Source of the DNA: Acidobacteria bacterium OLB17 | GTDB lineage: Bacteria; Acidobacteriota; Blastocatellia; Pyrinomonadales; Pyrinomonadaceae | Assembly: GCA_001567505.1 (NCBI GenBank) | Contig: LLEU01000017.1 | Coordinates: 1-64,000, forward strand | Length of the DNA: 64,000 nt | Reading direction: 5' to 3' | Shown: one piece after another, positions 46,063-54,665 of the stretch | How the letters are laid out: every line of letters begins with the position of its first letter | Numbering within the stretch: the first letter of the stretch is position 1 | Position numbers and translations under genes: made by a program | Notes under the pieces: model-generated | Database searches by the model: none | The model's input: only the letters and a program-made list of their open reading frames with translations | What the model was told of the DNA's origin: nothing

Positions 46063-46739
46063 TCGATGCCGCCGCGTTGCTCCTCGACTATTTTGCCATC
46101 CGATAGGACGATCCTGCGTGATGCACGGCCGGCAAGGTGTTCGTCGTGCGTAACGAGTACAAGGGTGACATCGTGTTTTTCGTGCAGGCCGACCATAAGC
46201 TCGAAGATGTGTGCGCCGTTCTTCGAGTCGAGATTGCCCGTTGGTTCGTCCGCGAGCAGTATCTTTGGCGAATTTGCAAAAGCACGAGCGATCGCGACCC
46301 TTTGCTGCTCACCTCCCGAGAGTTCGTGCGGATAATGATGGCCGCGTTCGGCAAGATCGACGCTCTCGAGCAAAGTCTTCGCGCGCTCGCGGCTGTTCGG
46401 ATGCCCGGCGATCTCCATCGGGATCAGAATGTTCTCAAGGGCGGTGAGGCTCGGGATCAAATGGAACGATTGAAAGACGAACCCGATCTTTTTGCTGCGA
46501 ATTGCGGCAAGGCGCTCTTCGCTTGCGGACGTCAGGTTTTCCTCATCGACGACGATCTCGCCCTCGGTCGCCGCATCGAGTCCGGCGATCAGCCCAAGGA
46601 GGGTAGATTTGCCGCTGCCAGAAGCACCGGTCACCGCGACGAACTCACCCGTCGAGATCGTCAACGATACATCGTCAAGGATCTTCAGGTCGGCGGTGCC
46701 TGAGCGGACGATCTTTGAAACATTTGAGAGCTTAATCAT
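46059..46739 (-). CDS. ABC transporter ATP-binding protein (YbbA/LolD-like)
   Basis: 226 residues. Walker A GASGSGKSTLLGLIAGLD, Q-loop VFQSFHLIPSLTALEN, signature LSGGEQQRVAIARAF, Walker B ILLADEPTGNLDSKNG and H-loop LVLVTHDEHLAGRASR are all present. This is the LolD/MacB/YbbA class of ATPases that power FtsX-type permeases. Its stop overlaps the permease start by 4 bp. Confidence 0.95.
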   Translation of the reverse strand: MIKLSNVSKIVRSGTADLKILDDVSLTISTGEFVAVTGASGSGKSTLLGLIAGLDAATEGEIVVDEENLTSASEERLAAIRSKKIGFVFQSFHLIPSLTALENILIPMEIAGHPNSRERAKTLLESVDLAERGHHYPHELSGGEQQRVAIARAFANSPKILLADEPTGNLDSKNGAHIFELMVGLHEKHDVTLVLVTHDEHLAGRASRRIVLSDGKIVEEQRGGIE

Positions 46740-46819
46740 TTAGAACCTGATCGGAATTAGCTGTCGTTTCAATCTTAGCTTGCACATTTTCGGGCAACAA
46801 GTTCCAATAAGTCAGGGCT

Positions 46820-47539
46820 TTGTCCTATACGATGGGAGAAGAAAAATTGATCCGATCATTTATCACCGCTGCCTTGCCGTTGGTTGTCTTGCTTCAACTT
46901 GCGTGCGGCGCGAACCCTAACTCGTCATCTGCGGACGACCGTCTCAACAGGCCGCTCGCGACGCCGAAGATCGAACGAGATCGGCCTAAGATCGTTGCGT
47001 TTGGCGACAGCTTGACCGCAGGTTTCGGCCTGACCGAGAAGGAATCGTATCCGTTCCTGCTTCAGCAGATGCTCGAACGTGATGGTTTTGACTATGAGGT
47101 CATAAATGCAGGCGTTTCAGGAGACACGAGTCTCGGCGGCCTCGAACGCGTCGATTGGGTGCTGGGCGCTCAGAACGTCCGCATAATGGTCCTGGAACTT
47201 GGTGCGAACGACCTTCTTCGTGGCGGATCGCCAGCGAAAATGAAGGAGAATCTTGAGACGATCATCAAAAAGGCCGAAGAAAAGGAGGTTCGCGTCCTCC
47301 TTTGCGGAATGTTCGCGCCGCCGACGATGGGCGCCGATTACCAGCGGGAGTTCAACGCTGTCTTTCCGGATCTTGCCGCGAAATACAAGCTCGCGTATCT
47401 GCCCTTCCTGCTTGAGAATGTCGCCCTGAAGAAGGAACTGAATCAGGCTGACGGCATCCATCCAAATGTTGAGGGCGAGAAGATCATGACCGCGAACATT
47501 TACGCCGCACTGAAGCCGCTTCTCGATCCACCACGCTAA
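46820..47539 (+). CDS. SGNH/GDSL arylesterase (TesA-like) lipoprotein
   Basis: 239 residues. N-terminal lipoprotein signal with lipobox LQLAC (Cys ~32). The SGNH catalytic blocks are AFGDSLTAGFGLTEKESYP (Ser), NAGVSGDTSLGG (Gly), LELGANDLLRG (Asn) and the end DGIHPNVEGEK (Asp/His). TesA has thioesterase, protease I and lysophospholipase activities. The real start may be the second ATG at 46832. It is divergent from the ABC pair. Confidence 0.9.
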   Translation: MSYTMGEEKLIRSFITAALPLVVLLQLACGANPNSSSADDRLNRPLATPKIERDRPKIVAFGDSLTAGFGLTEKESYPFLLQQMLERDGFDYEVINAGVSGDTSLGGLERVDWVLGAQNVRIMVLELGANDLLRGGSPAKMKENLETIIKKAEEKEVRVLLCGMFAPPTMGADYQREFNAVFPDLAAKYKLAYLPFLLENVALKKELNQADGIHPNVEGEKIMTANIYAALKPLLDPPR

Positions 47540-47542
47540 ATT

Positions 47543-47581
47543 CCGGCTTTTGGCGCAATGTCGCCGTCAAAGGCCGGTTTT
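47543..47581 (+). terminator. Possible terminator after the esterase gene
   Basis: CCGGCTTTTGGCG and CGCC...GGCCGG can pair (CCGGC 47543-47547 with GCCGG 47573-47577 and inner GGCG/CGCC) followed by a short TTTT. The stem is imperfect, so strength is uncertain. Confidence 0.45.
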
Positions 47582-47614
47582 GATAAACTAATTGTTTCGC
47601 CCAGGGGCTTGTGA

Positions 47615-48718
47615 ATGAATAGTCTGGTCTTCTCAAATATGCTGCATCGGCCGGCTCGTACGGCGGTAAGCATTGTCGGCATCGGCGTCGGTATCCTTTT
47701 GATCGTGTTTACGGTAGGGCTCGCCAACGGAAGCCTTCGCGAGCGCGCAAAACGCGAAGCAAATATCGGGGCCGAAATAATGGTGCGTGCCTCGGGAAGT
47801 CTCGGCTGGAGCGGTGCTGAAACGCCGCGCCTTTCTGTCTCGATGGCGAACGACATTGAAAAGGTCGAAGGGGTTGACCGTGCAATTCCTATCATTCAGA
47901 CAAGCGTGTCGGCGAAGGATTCGAATACGGGCAGCCGCATCATTGATGGCGTCGATCTTGATAGTTACGGGCAGGTATCGGGCCTTACGATCGTCAAGGG
48001 CAGGGGATTTTCGCCCGGCACGAACGAGGCGGTCTGCGACGCCGCTTTTTTTGCGCAGAAGAACTTTACGATCGGCGGAAAGATCGACCTTTTCGGCAGG
48101 CAGTTCACGCTCGTCGGCATCTATGAACCGAGTGTCGGAGCGCGCATCAAGATCCCGCTTGATACGATGCAAAGACAGCTCGACGGCGAAGGCCGAGCGA
48201 CCGCGATCCTTGTAAAACTTAAGCCCGGAGAGAGCGTCGATGCGATCGGCGAGCGGCTCGACAAGAGCTTGCCGAATACTCAGATCCTGCTAACGCGGGA
48301 TATTGAAGAACTCTATATGCAAGGCGTTCCCGCCTTGAACGTTTTCCTGAACGTCGTGATCGGCATTGCGGGCGTGATCTCCGCACTCATAATCCTGCTG
48401 ACGATGTACACTACGGTAAGCGAACGCACGCGTCAGATCGGTGTTCTTAAATCCTTGGGGATGTCGAATTTCACGATCGGTTGGACGATCGTACAGGAAG
48501 CGCTTTTGATCGCCCTCGGCGGGATCATCTTCGGCGTGACGGCGACAATCGTCCTGAGTCTTGCACTCGCAAAATGGACAACGCTGACGGTGCAGATCGA
48601 CCCTGCCGTGGTCGGCGGGATCCTCGTCATCGGATTGTTCAGCAGCCTCATCGGAGCTCTTTATCCGGGGCTCAAGGCCGCGAGGCTCGATGCGGTCGAA
48701 GCCCTCAGCTTCGAATAA
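47615..48718 (+). CDS. ABC transporter permease of the MacB/FtsX family
   Basis: 367 residues, four membrane helices in the MacB order: one N-terminal (AVSIVGIGVGILLIVFTVGLA), a large periplasmic MacB-like core (GAEIMVRASGS, IVKGRGFSPGTNEAVCD, LVGIYEPSVGARIKIP), then three at the C-terminus with the conserved SERTRQIGVLKSLGMSN. No ATPase gene is adjacent on this strand; it might share the YbbA-like ATPase at 46059 or another. Substrate unknown. Confidence 0.85.
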   Translation: MNSLVFSNMLHRPARTAVSIVGIGVGILLIVFTVGLANGSLRERAKREANIGAEIMVRASGSLGWSGAETPRLSVSMANDIEKVEGVDRAIPIIQTSVSAKDSNTGSRIIDGVDLDSYGQVSGLTIVKGRGFSPGTNEAVCDAAFFAQKNFTIGGKIDLFGRQFTLVGIYEPSVGARIKIPLDTMQRQLDGEGRATAILVKLKPGESVDAIGERLDKSLPNTQILLTRDIEELYMQGVPALNVFLNVVIGIAGVISALIILLTMYTTVSERTRQIGVLKSLGMSNFTIGWTIVQEALLIALGGIIFGVTATIVLSLALAKWTTLTVQIDPAVVGGILVIGLFSSLIGALYPGLKAARLDAVEALSFE

Positions 48719-50410
48719 TTATCCGAGCATCGCGAAGAGCCTTTCTAGCTCTACCGCGACGTTGCCGCCAAGATGGATCCTTAATACTCTACGGCCTCGA
48801 TCGGCGAGAACTTGAAAATCGCCGCGGGCCTGCGCGGCCTTGACCACCCCAAACGTGTATTTCTGGCCCGGGACGGATATGTCCACGGCATCATCGGCCG
48901 TAATTTGCAGGAATACGCCGTTGCTGCCGCCGCCTTTGTAGGCCTGGCCCGTCGAATGCAAAAATCGTGGGCCGAAGCCGAGGCACGTGGCTGCGTGAGT
49001 GCGTCGCAGTACCTTTTCTCGTATTGCTTCGAGATGGCGTGCATTCCCGGAACTCATCTCGATGAACGCGAGCAGGGCGAAGTAATCGCCTTTGCCGATC
49101 GTGTCAAGATGCGCCGCCAGAAGCGATGCCGCCGTGATCTCGGTAACCGAGCTTGAGAGTCTGCCTGCATGTTCGTCGGGTGCGAAGAATGCGAACCCAT
49201 CGCCGGAGAAGAACGGAGATTCAGCGGGCAGTTTTCCTTCCTGTTCGTAACGGTCGGTAAGCTTGCGTGCCTCGACCTTCGCCGATTCAACGTCAGGCTG
49301 GTTGAACGGGTTGATCCCCATGATCGAACCAGCAACGGCGGTCGCAAATTCCCAACGGAAAAATTCCTGGCCGAGAAGGTCGGGACTGTCGATGCCGATG
49401 CGAACCGCGGGGTGTCCTGTCGCCGAGATCTCTGCGAACCGAGCATCGAGGTTCGCGTCGTCGTTCGGCCCGATGAAGGCAAAAATACGATCAGCGCCGT
49501 AAACGCCCGCTTCTTCGACCGGCTCACGGTCAACAGGAATGATCGCGATGCCATTCTTGCCGGTAGATTCGGCGATAAGCTGTTCGAGCCAAGCACCGAG
49601 GTCATAGAATTCCGGTGCGAGTACGAGCGTGAGCTTATCGCGTCCGTTCCGTTGGCATACGCCGAGGAGAACGCCGAGTTGAGCGCCGGGGTTCTCGGCA
49701 ACTTCCGAGGCCCGGCATGCGTCCGTCATCGCGGCGCTGTGATCCAAGAAAGCCGCGACATCGATCCCCATACTAGCCGCCGCCGTTAACCCGAAGGCCG
49801 AAAGGGCCGAAAATCGCCCGCCGATCGACGGTGTTCCGCTGAAGATATATCGAAAGCCGGCGTCGTTCGCGAGCTTTTCGAGTTTCGAGCCCGGATCGGT
49901 TATCGCAACGAATTGTTTTCCGGCGTTCCCGACGCCTTTTCGCTTTTCGACGACGTCAAAAAAGTACTGGAGAAAGCAGTTCGGTTCGAGCGTCGATCCC
50001 GATTTGCTCGCGACGATAAAGAGCGTGTTGTCGATGTCGATCAGGCCTTCGATCGCCCGAATTCGCGCAGGGACGGTCGAATCGAGAATGTGGAAATTCG
50101 TTTTTCCGAACGTGATACCAAGCACTTCCGGGCAGAGCGACGAACCGCCCATTCCCATCAAAAGGATATTCCTAAAACCTGCATTTCGAACGTCGTCGGC
50201 AAAGGCGTTGTACTCCGAAATGCGTGCAAGTTCTTCCTGCACGATGTCGAGCCAACCGAGCCAGTTTGCTTCGTCCTCGTTCTGCCAGACCGAGGCGTCA
50301 CTACGCCAGATGCGATCGATCTTTTGCTCGTTATTCCAACTGTCCGTTTCTTGTCCGACCTTCTCGGCAAGTTCGGCCGGCAGGGAGATCTTCATCGTGT
50401 TGAGTCTCAT
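48719..50410 (-). CDS. pgi: Glucose-6-phosphate isomerase, Pgi of the transaldolase-Pgi-fusion type
   Basis: The start at 50408-50410 overlaps the stop of the upstream gene (ATGA), giving ~563 residues (an ATG at 50395 is the alternative). SIS-domain phosphate motifs: LMGMGGSSLCPEVL near residue 70 and VASKSGSTLEPNCFLQYF near 115, then SIGGRFSALSAFGL, INPFNQPDVESAK and the C-terminal FLHSTGQAYKGGG catalytic block. It interconverts glucose-6-P and fructose-6-P. Sequence style matches the Pgi half of bacterial bifunctional tal-pgi proteins, without the transaldolase half. Coupling to ino1 suggests control of glucose-6-P supply. Confidence 0.9.
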   Translation of the reverse strand: MRLNTMKISLPAELAEKVGQETDSWNNEQKIDRIWRSDASVWQNEDEANWLGWLDIVQEELARISEYNAFADDVRNAGFRNILLMGMGGSSLCPEVLGITFGKTNFHILDSTVPARIRAIEGLIDIDNTLFIVASKSGSTLEPNCFLQYFFDVVEKRKGVGNAGKQFVAITDPGSKLEKLANDAGFRYIFSGTPSIGGRFSALSAFGLTAAASMGIDVAAFLDHSAAMTDACRASEVAENPGAQLGVLLGVCQRNGRDKLTLVLAPEFYDLGAWLEQLIAESTGKNGIAIIPVDREPVEEAGVYGADRIFAFIGPNDDANLDARFAEISATGHPAVRIGIDSPDLLGQEFFRWEFATAVAGSIMGINPFNQPDVESAKVEARKLTDRYEQEGKLPAESPFFSGDGFAFFAPDEHAGRLSSSVTEITAASLLAAHLDTIGKGDYFALLAFIEMSSGNARHLEAIREKVLRRTHAATCLGFGPRFLHSTGQAYKGGGSNGVFLQITADDAVDISVPGQKYTFGVVKAAQARGDFQVLADRGRRVLRIHLGGNVAVELERLFAMLG

Positions 50411-51582
50411 TCGTTTTGCCCTTCGTTTAGCCAGTCGAGCAGCATCTTTTCCTGCATATGGAACGCATGTTCGGGCTTTGCCGAACGCGTCATCGGTAGT
50501 TTGAAGAACACGGAAAGCTGCTCGCAAATGCCGTATTCATTCCGTTCTTTCGCAAGGTCCAAACAGCGTGCGATCTCGATCGCAAGCGGCGCCGCAAGTA
50601 TCGAATCGCGGCAAAGGAAATTCACCTTTATCTGCATTCGCTGGCCTAGAAATCCGCTTACGTCGATGTTGTCCCAGGCCTCTTTGTTGTCGCCGCGAGG
50701 ACGATAGTAGCGAATATCGACTAGATGATCGGGCACTTCGTAGCCGAGCATATCGTCGAGAACGCTCGATTTCGTCTTTACCTTAGACGCGAGCGATCCG
50801 TCATTCGAAAGTGCAAGGCCGTCGCGATTCCCGAGAATGTTCGTCGAATACCAGCCGTCGATATGGAGCGAGCGGGAACGAAGCGCCGGCGCAAGAACGG
50901 TCTTGATGAAAGTCTGTCCTGTCTTGCCGTCCTTACCTGCGATGGGAACCTTTTGCGCGTCCGCGAACTCAATGAGCGCCGGAATGTCGGCCGCCACGGA
51001 CGGCGTGAAATTCGCATACGGAACGCCTTCCGCTATGGCGGCGTAGGCGTAGAGCATCGCGGGTGAGATCTCGGTTGAATCCGCATCGATCGCGCGCTCG
51101 AATGCGTCAAGCGAGGCGAATGTGTCAGCTGTCGCATCCGTCAAAACCTCGGTCGAAGCGAGATTGACGACGCAGACCGAATCGCATTCGGCACGGAACT
51201 CACGAATGTCAGCGCGAACCTGCTCAACGGCGCTCCTTACGCCCGCGAGCGATATGACGTTCGTTCCCTCGATGTTCGAAAGGAAGCGCGGATCGGCGAT
51301 CGCAGGCCAAGGCCTTCGCTCACCGAGAGCCTGTCGGACCGTTGCGAATTGCTTAATGGAAAGAACTTCGTGATCTGCGGCCGCTGAAGCAAGGTCTTTA
51401 TCAAAAAGGTCCCAGCCCGCGAACGTGATATCGGTATAGTTGGCAAGGGGATCGATTCCGGCAAGCGGCAAGCCCGTCGTATCGATCTCGTTGCGCCGAA
51501 GCAGTTCGACGCCTGCCGCCATTGTCGTCCCGACCGCGCCGCCGATGCCGACAACAGCGATGCCAAGTTTCCGTCGCGTCAT
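50407..51582 (-). CDS. Inositol-3-phosphate synthase
   Basis: 391 residues. NAD loop VVGIGGAVGTTMAAGVELL, the catalytic core KVPIAGKDGKTGQTFIKTVLAP (the Lys-rich, synthase signature), STNILGNRDGLALSN and DIRYYRPRGDNKEAWDNIDVSGFLG. It converts glucose-6-phosphate to 1D-myo-inositol-3-phosphate, the first step toward inositol lipids or solutes. Translationally coupled to pgi downstream, which acts on the same substrate. Confidence 0.93.
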   Translation of the reverse strand: MTRRKLGIAVVGIGGAVGTTMAAGVELLRRNEIDTTGLPLAGIDPLANYTDITFAGWDLFDKDLASAAADHEVLSIKQFATVRQALGERRPWPAIADPRFLSNIEGTNVISLAGVRSAVEQVRADIREFRAECDSVCVVNLASTEVLTDATADTFASLDAFERAIDADSTEISPAMLYAYAAIAEGVPYANFTPSVAADIPALIEFADAQKVPIAGKDGKTGQTFIKTVLAPALRSRSLHIDGWYSTNILGNRDGLALSNDGSLASKVKTKSSVLDDMLGYEVPDHLVDIRYYRPRGDNKEAWDNIDVSGFLGQRMQIKVNFLCRDSILAAPLAIEIARCLDLAKERNEYGICEQLSVFFKLPMTRSAKPEHAFHMQEKMLLDWLNEGQNE

Positions 51583-51626
51583 ATGTTCCTAGTCTATACC
51601 TACGGCAAGCGGCCTTACAATTTCGC

Positions 51627-53132
51627 CTAAGACCGCTCCGCCAGCCGGAGCTTTGCCAGCTTACGTTTCAGAAGCTTTCCGGTCGGGCCTTTCGGTATCT
51701 CATCGAGGAAATGTATGCGTTTGGGACATTTATAGTCAGCCAAATGGCTGCGGCAGAAGTCGATGATCTCGTTTTCTGAGGCCGTATGGCCTTGGCGGAG
51801 GACGACGAAAGCCTCAACCTCTTCGCCGTAGATCTCGTCCGGCACGCCGATCACGGCAGCCGCTGCGATCGCTGGGTGCGTAAAGAGAAGTTCGTCGATC
51901 TCGCGTGGATAAATGTTCTCGCCGCCTCGGATGACCATATCCGATTTGCGGTCGGCGATGAAGTAAAATCCGTCCGCGTCTCGATAACCAATGTCGCCCG
52001 TATGGAACCAGCCGCCTTCGAACGCCTTTTTTGTTGCCGCCTCGTTTTTGAAATATCCGCGAAAGATATTTGGCCCGCGGAGCACGATCTCGCCAAGCTC
52101 ACCGTCCGCGACCGGGTTATTCGAGTCGTCGAAGACCGCCATTTCGTTACCGATCGGAAGGCCGCACGAGCCCGGACGCCGAGACTTGTTAGGAGGGTTG
52201 AATGTCGAGCGGCACGTCGATTCGCTCAAGCCATAGCCCTCGACAACGAGGCACCCGAAGGTCTCTTCAAATCGGTTTAAGACCTCGACCGGTACAGGCG
52301 CCGATCCGCACATCGCAAAACGCAGCGAGTTCGAAGGTGCAGGCTGGCCGTCGCTTTTCTTTGCGAGCAGCATCGAGAGCATTGTCGCCACCGAGCCGAA
52401 GGACGTGATCCTGTAACGCTCGACGATCTCCCAGAAGCGCGACGCGGAAAATTTCGGCGTTACGATGGTCGAGCCTCCGGCGTAGAGTGCGCTCATTGTT
52501 GTCACCGAGACGGCGTTCATATGGAAGAGCGGCATCACGCTCAGCAACCGATCGTCGGGGCCGAAACCAAGCCATTCGACGATCTGCCGCGCGTTCGCGA
52601 TCAGGTTTGCGTGCGTCAAGAGGCAGCCTTTCGGTTTGCCGGTCGTGCCGGACGTGTAGATGATGACGGCATCGTCATTTGCGTCGATCTCCGGTGCGGC
52701 AGGGTTCGCATCGGCCTCTCTCCCGACCGCGGTCGCGTCGTCGAAGATAAGATGCGGCGGAGTCTTTCGGCCTTCTATCTGTGGAAGGAATGCGCTCGCG
52801 ATGAGCAGGAGTTTAGATTCTGAGTTTCCGAGCGTCCATTCGATCTCCTCGGGCTTAAGGAGCGAATTGATCGGCCCGGCGATCGCACCGATCGTCCAGC
52901 AGGCAAAATATGCGATTACGTACTCTGCCGAATTTGGAAGCAAGAGGCTCACGACATCGCCTTTCCGGATGCCGTGGGCGCCAAGCGTGCTTGCCGTTCT
53001 TTCGACAATATCGAGGAAGGTTCGGTATGAATATGATCGCCCGCTCGCCTCATCGGTGAGGAAGGTTTTCTCGCCGTGCTCTAACACGCGTGTCTGCAAT
53101 AGGTTACGGATGTTTTCGTTGCGCTCGGACAT
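51627..53132 (-). CDS. Class I adenylate-forming enzyme (acyl-CoA ligase family)
   Basis: From the ATG at 53130-53132 the protein is 501 residues; an upstream ATG at 53153 adds seven. P-loop IIYTSGTTGKPKGCLLTH near residue 150, VEGYGLSESTCRSTFNP near 285, HTGDIGYRDADGF near 385, hinge DRKSDMVIRGGENIYPREID and the final Lys in GPTGKLLKRKL. Most similar in style to fatty-acyl- or aryl-CoA ligases; substrate unknown. The start codon lies 30 bp from that of the divergent aldehyde dehydrogenase. Confidence 0.92.
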   Translation of the reverse strand: MSERNENIRNLLQTRVLEHGEKTFLTDEASGRSYSYRTFLDIVERTASTLGAHGIRKGDVVSLLLPNSAEYVIAYFACWTIGAIAGPINSLLKPEEIEWTLGNSESKLLLIASAFLPQIEGRKTPPHLIFDDATAVGREADANPAAPEIDANDDAVIIYTSGTTGKPKGCLLTHANLIANARQIVEWLGFGPDDRLLSVMPLFHMNAVSVTTMSALYAGGSTIVTPKFSASRFWEIVERYRITSFGSVATMLSMLLAKKSDGQPAPSNSLRFAMCGSAPVPVEVLNRFEETFGCLVVEGYGLSESTCRSTFNPPNKSRRPGSCGLPIGNEMAVFDDSNNPVADGELGEIVLRGPNIFRGYFKNEAATKKAFEGGWFHTGDIGYRDADGFYFIADRKSDMVIRGGENIYPREIDELLFTHPAIAAAAVIGVPDEIYGEEVEAFVVLRQGHTASENEIIDFCRSHLADYKCPKRIHFLDEIPKGPTGKLLKRKLAKLRLAERS

Positions 53133-53161
53133 CTTTTGATATAAGGTTAGCATTAAAAGCT

Positions 53162-54640
53162 ATGACCATCTATCGCAGCTACATTGCAGGGAAGTGGATC
53201 GAGTCCACTTCGGGGAAACGCGTGCCGAATATCAATCCTGCGGACACCCGCGATATCATCGGCGAAACTGAGCAGGCAACGCGTGAAGAGACACGCCAAG
53301 CCATCGAAGCGGCCTATGCAGCGTTCGGCGATTGGAAACGAACGCCTGCTCCGGCACGCGGCCGGATCTTGATGCGGGCCGTTCGCCTGCTTGAAGACAA
53401 TAAGGAGGAACTCGCCCAGCTTCTGACACGTGAAGAAGGCAAAACGATCTCCGAAGCTCGCGGCGAGGTCACCCGCGGAACGAATGTCGTCGAATACTGC
53501 GCTGGCGAGACCCGAAGGAACTCGGGTGAAACTCTTGCGAGCGAACTTCCTGCGAACTTCGCGTACACGATAAGGCAGCCGCACGGCGTCGTCGGCCTGA
53601 TCACGCCGTGGAACTTCCCGATCGCGATCCCGCTCTGGAAGATCGCTCCTGCGCTAGCTGCAGGAAATACGATCGTCTTCAAACCGGCGACGAATACGCC
53701 CTCGACGGCCGTACGTCTGATGGAGATCTTCACGGAGGCGGGCGTGCCGCCCGGCGTGATGAATCTCGTGCTCGGTTCGGGAAGCGAGGCCGGCGACGTT
53801 ATCGCCGATCACCCTGCGGTTCGCGCGATCTCGTTCACTGGTTCGACCGAGGTCGGCCTCAAACTTTATGAGCAGATCGCAAGACGCGGCATTCCGTTTC
53901 AAGCGGAGATGGGCGGCAAGAATCCCGTTGTCATCCTGGAGGACTGCGATATCGATCTTGCCGTTGAGCATACGGCTTCCGGAGCGTTCGGTTCGACGGG
54001 CCAACGCTGTACGGCGGGCAGCCGTGCTATCGTCGCGAGTTCGATCGCGGACGAGTTCGTCGAAAAGATCGTAAAACGTGCTCAAAGCTACCGGCTCGGG
54101 CCCGGTTCCGCTGAATCGACCGACATCGGCCCGAGCGTCGATGAACACCAGCTCAATACGGTCCTGAAATACATCGCCTATGGCCAAGAGGACGGAGCGA
54201 AGCTGCTTTGCGGCGGCCACAGAGCGAGCGGCGACGGCCTTGAGAATGGCTACTTTGTCGACCCGACCGTTTTCGACAACGTCACGCCCGATATGCGTAT
54301 CGCCCGCGAAGAGATCTTCGGCCCGGTGCTTGGCGTTTTTCGAGTTGATAGCTTCGATGAAGCGATCCGCCTGGCCAATGATACCGAATACGGCCTTTCA
54401 TCTTCGATCTTTTCGAACGACTATAACAACGTCACTCGATTCGTCGAGGAGATCGAAAGCGGAATGACGCATATCAATTCGCCGACCACCGGCGGCGAAG
54501 CGCACATTCCGTTCGGCGGAATCAAAGCAAGCGGTATCGGTCCGCGTGAACAAGGCAGTACGTCGCTCGATTTCTACTCAGAATTGAAGGTCGTTTATGT
54601 CGATGCGACCGGCAAGAAGCGCGAAAGCAACATCTACTAA
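53162..54640 (+). CDS. Aldehyde dehydrogenase (semialdehyde dehydrogenase-like)
   Basis: 492 residues from the ATG at 53162. NAD motif PWNFPIAIPLWKIAPALAAGNTIVFKPATNTPST, SFTGSTEVGLKLYEQ, catalytic Glu in QAEMGGKNPVVILED, nucleophile Cys283 in FGSTGQRCTAGSRAIV and the end PFGGIKASGIGPREQGSTSLDFYSELKVVY. Closest in style to succinate or alpha-ketoglutaric semialdehyde dehydrogenases. Its gene start is back-to-back with the acyl-CoA ligase, so the promoters overlap. Confidence 0.94.
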   Translation: MTIYRSYIAGKWIESTSGKRVPNINPADTRDIIGETEQATREETRQAIEAAYAAFGDWKRTPAPARGRILMRAVRLLEDNKEELAQLLTREEGKTISEARGEVTRGTNVVEYCAGETRRNSGETLASELPANFAYTIRQPHGVVGLITPWNFPIAIPLWKIAPALAAGNTIVFKPATNTPSTAVRLMEIFTEAGVPPGVMNLVLGSGSEAGDVIADHPAVRAISFTGSTEVGLKLYEQIARRGIPFQAEMGGKNPVVILEDCDIDLAVEHTASGAFGSTGQRCTAGSRAIVASSIADEFVEKIVKRAQSYRLGPGSAESTDIGPSVDEHQLNTVLKYIAYGQEDGAKLLCGGHRASGDGLENGYFVDPTVFDNVTPDMRIAREEIFGPVLGVFRVDSFDEAIRLANDTEYGLSSSIFSNDYNNVTRFVEEIESGMTHINSPTTGGEAHIPFGGIKASGIGPREQGSTSLDFYSELKVVYVDATGKKRESNIY

Positions 54641-54665
54641 TAAGCTCCGGCACTTCCAGGTGCGG

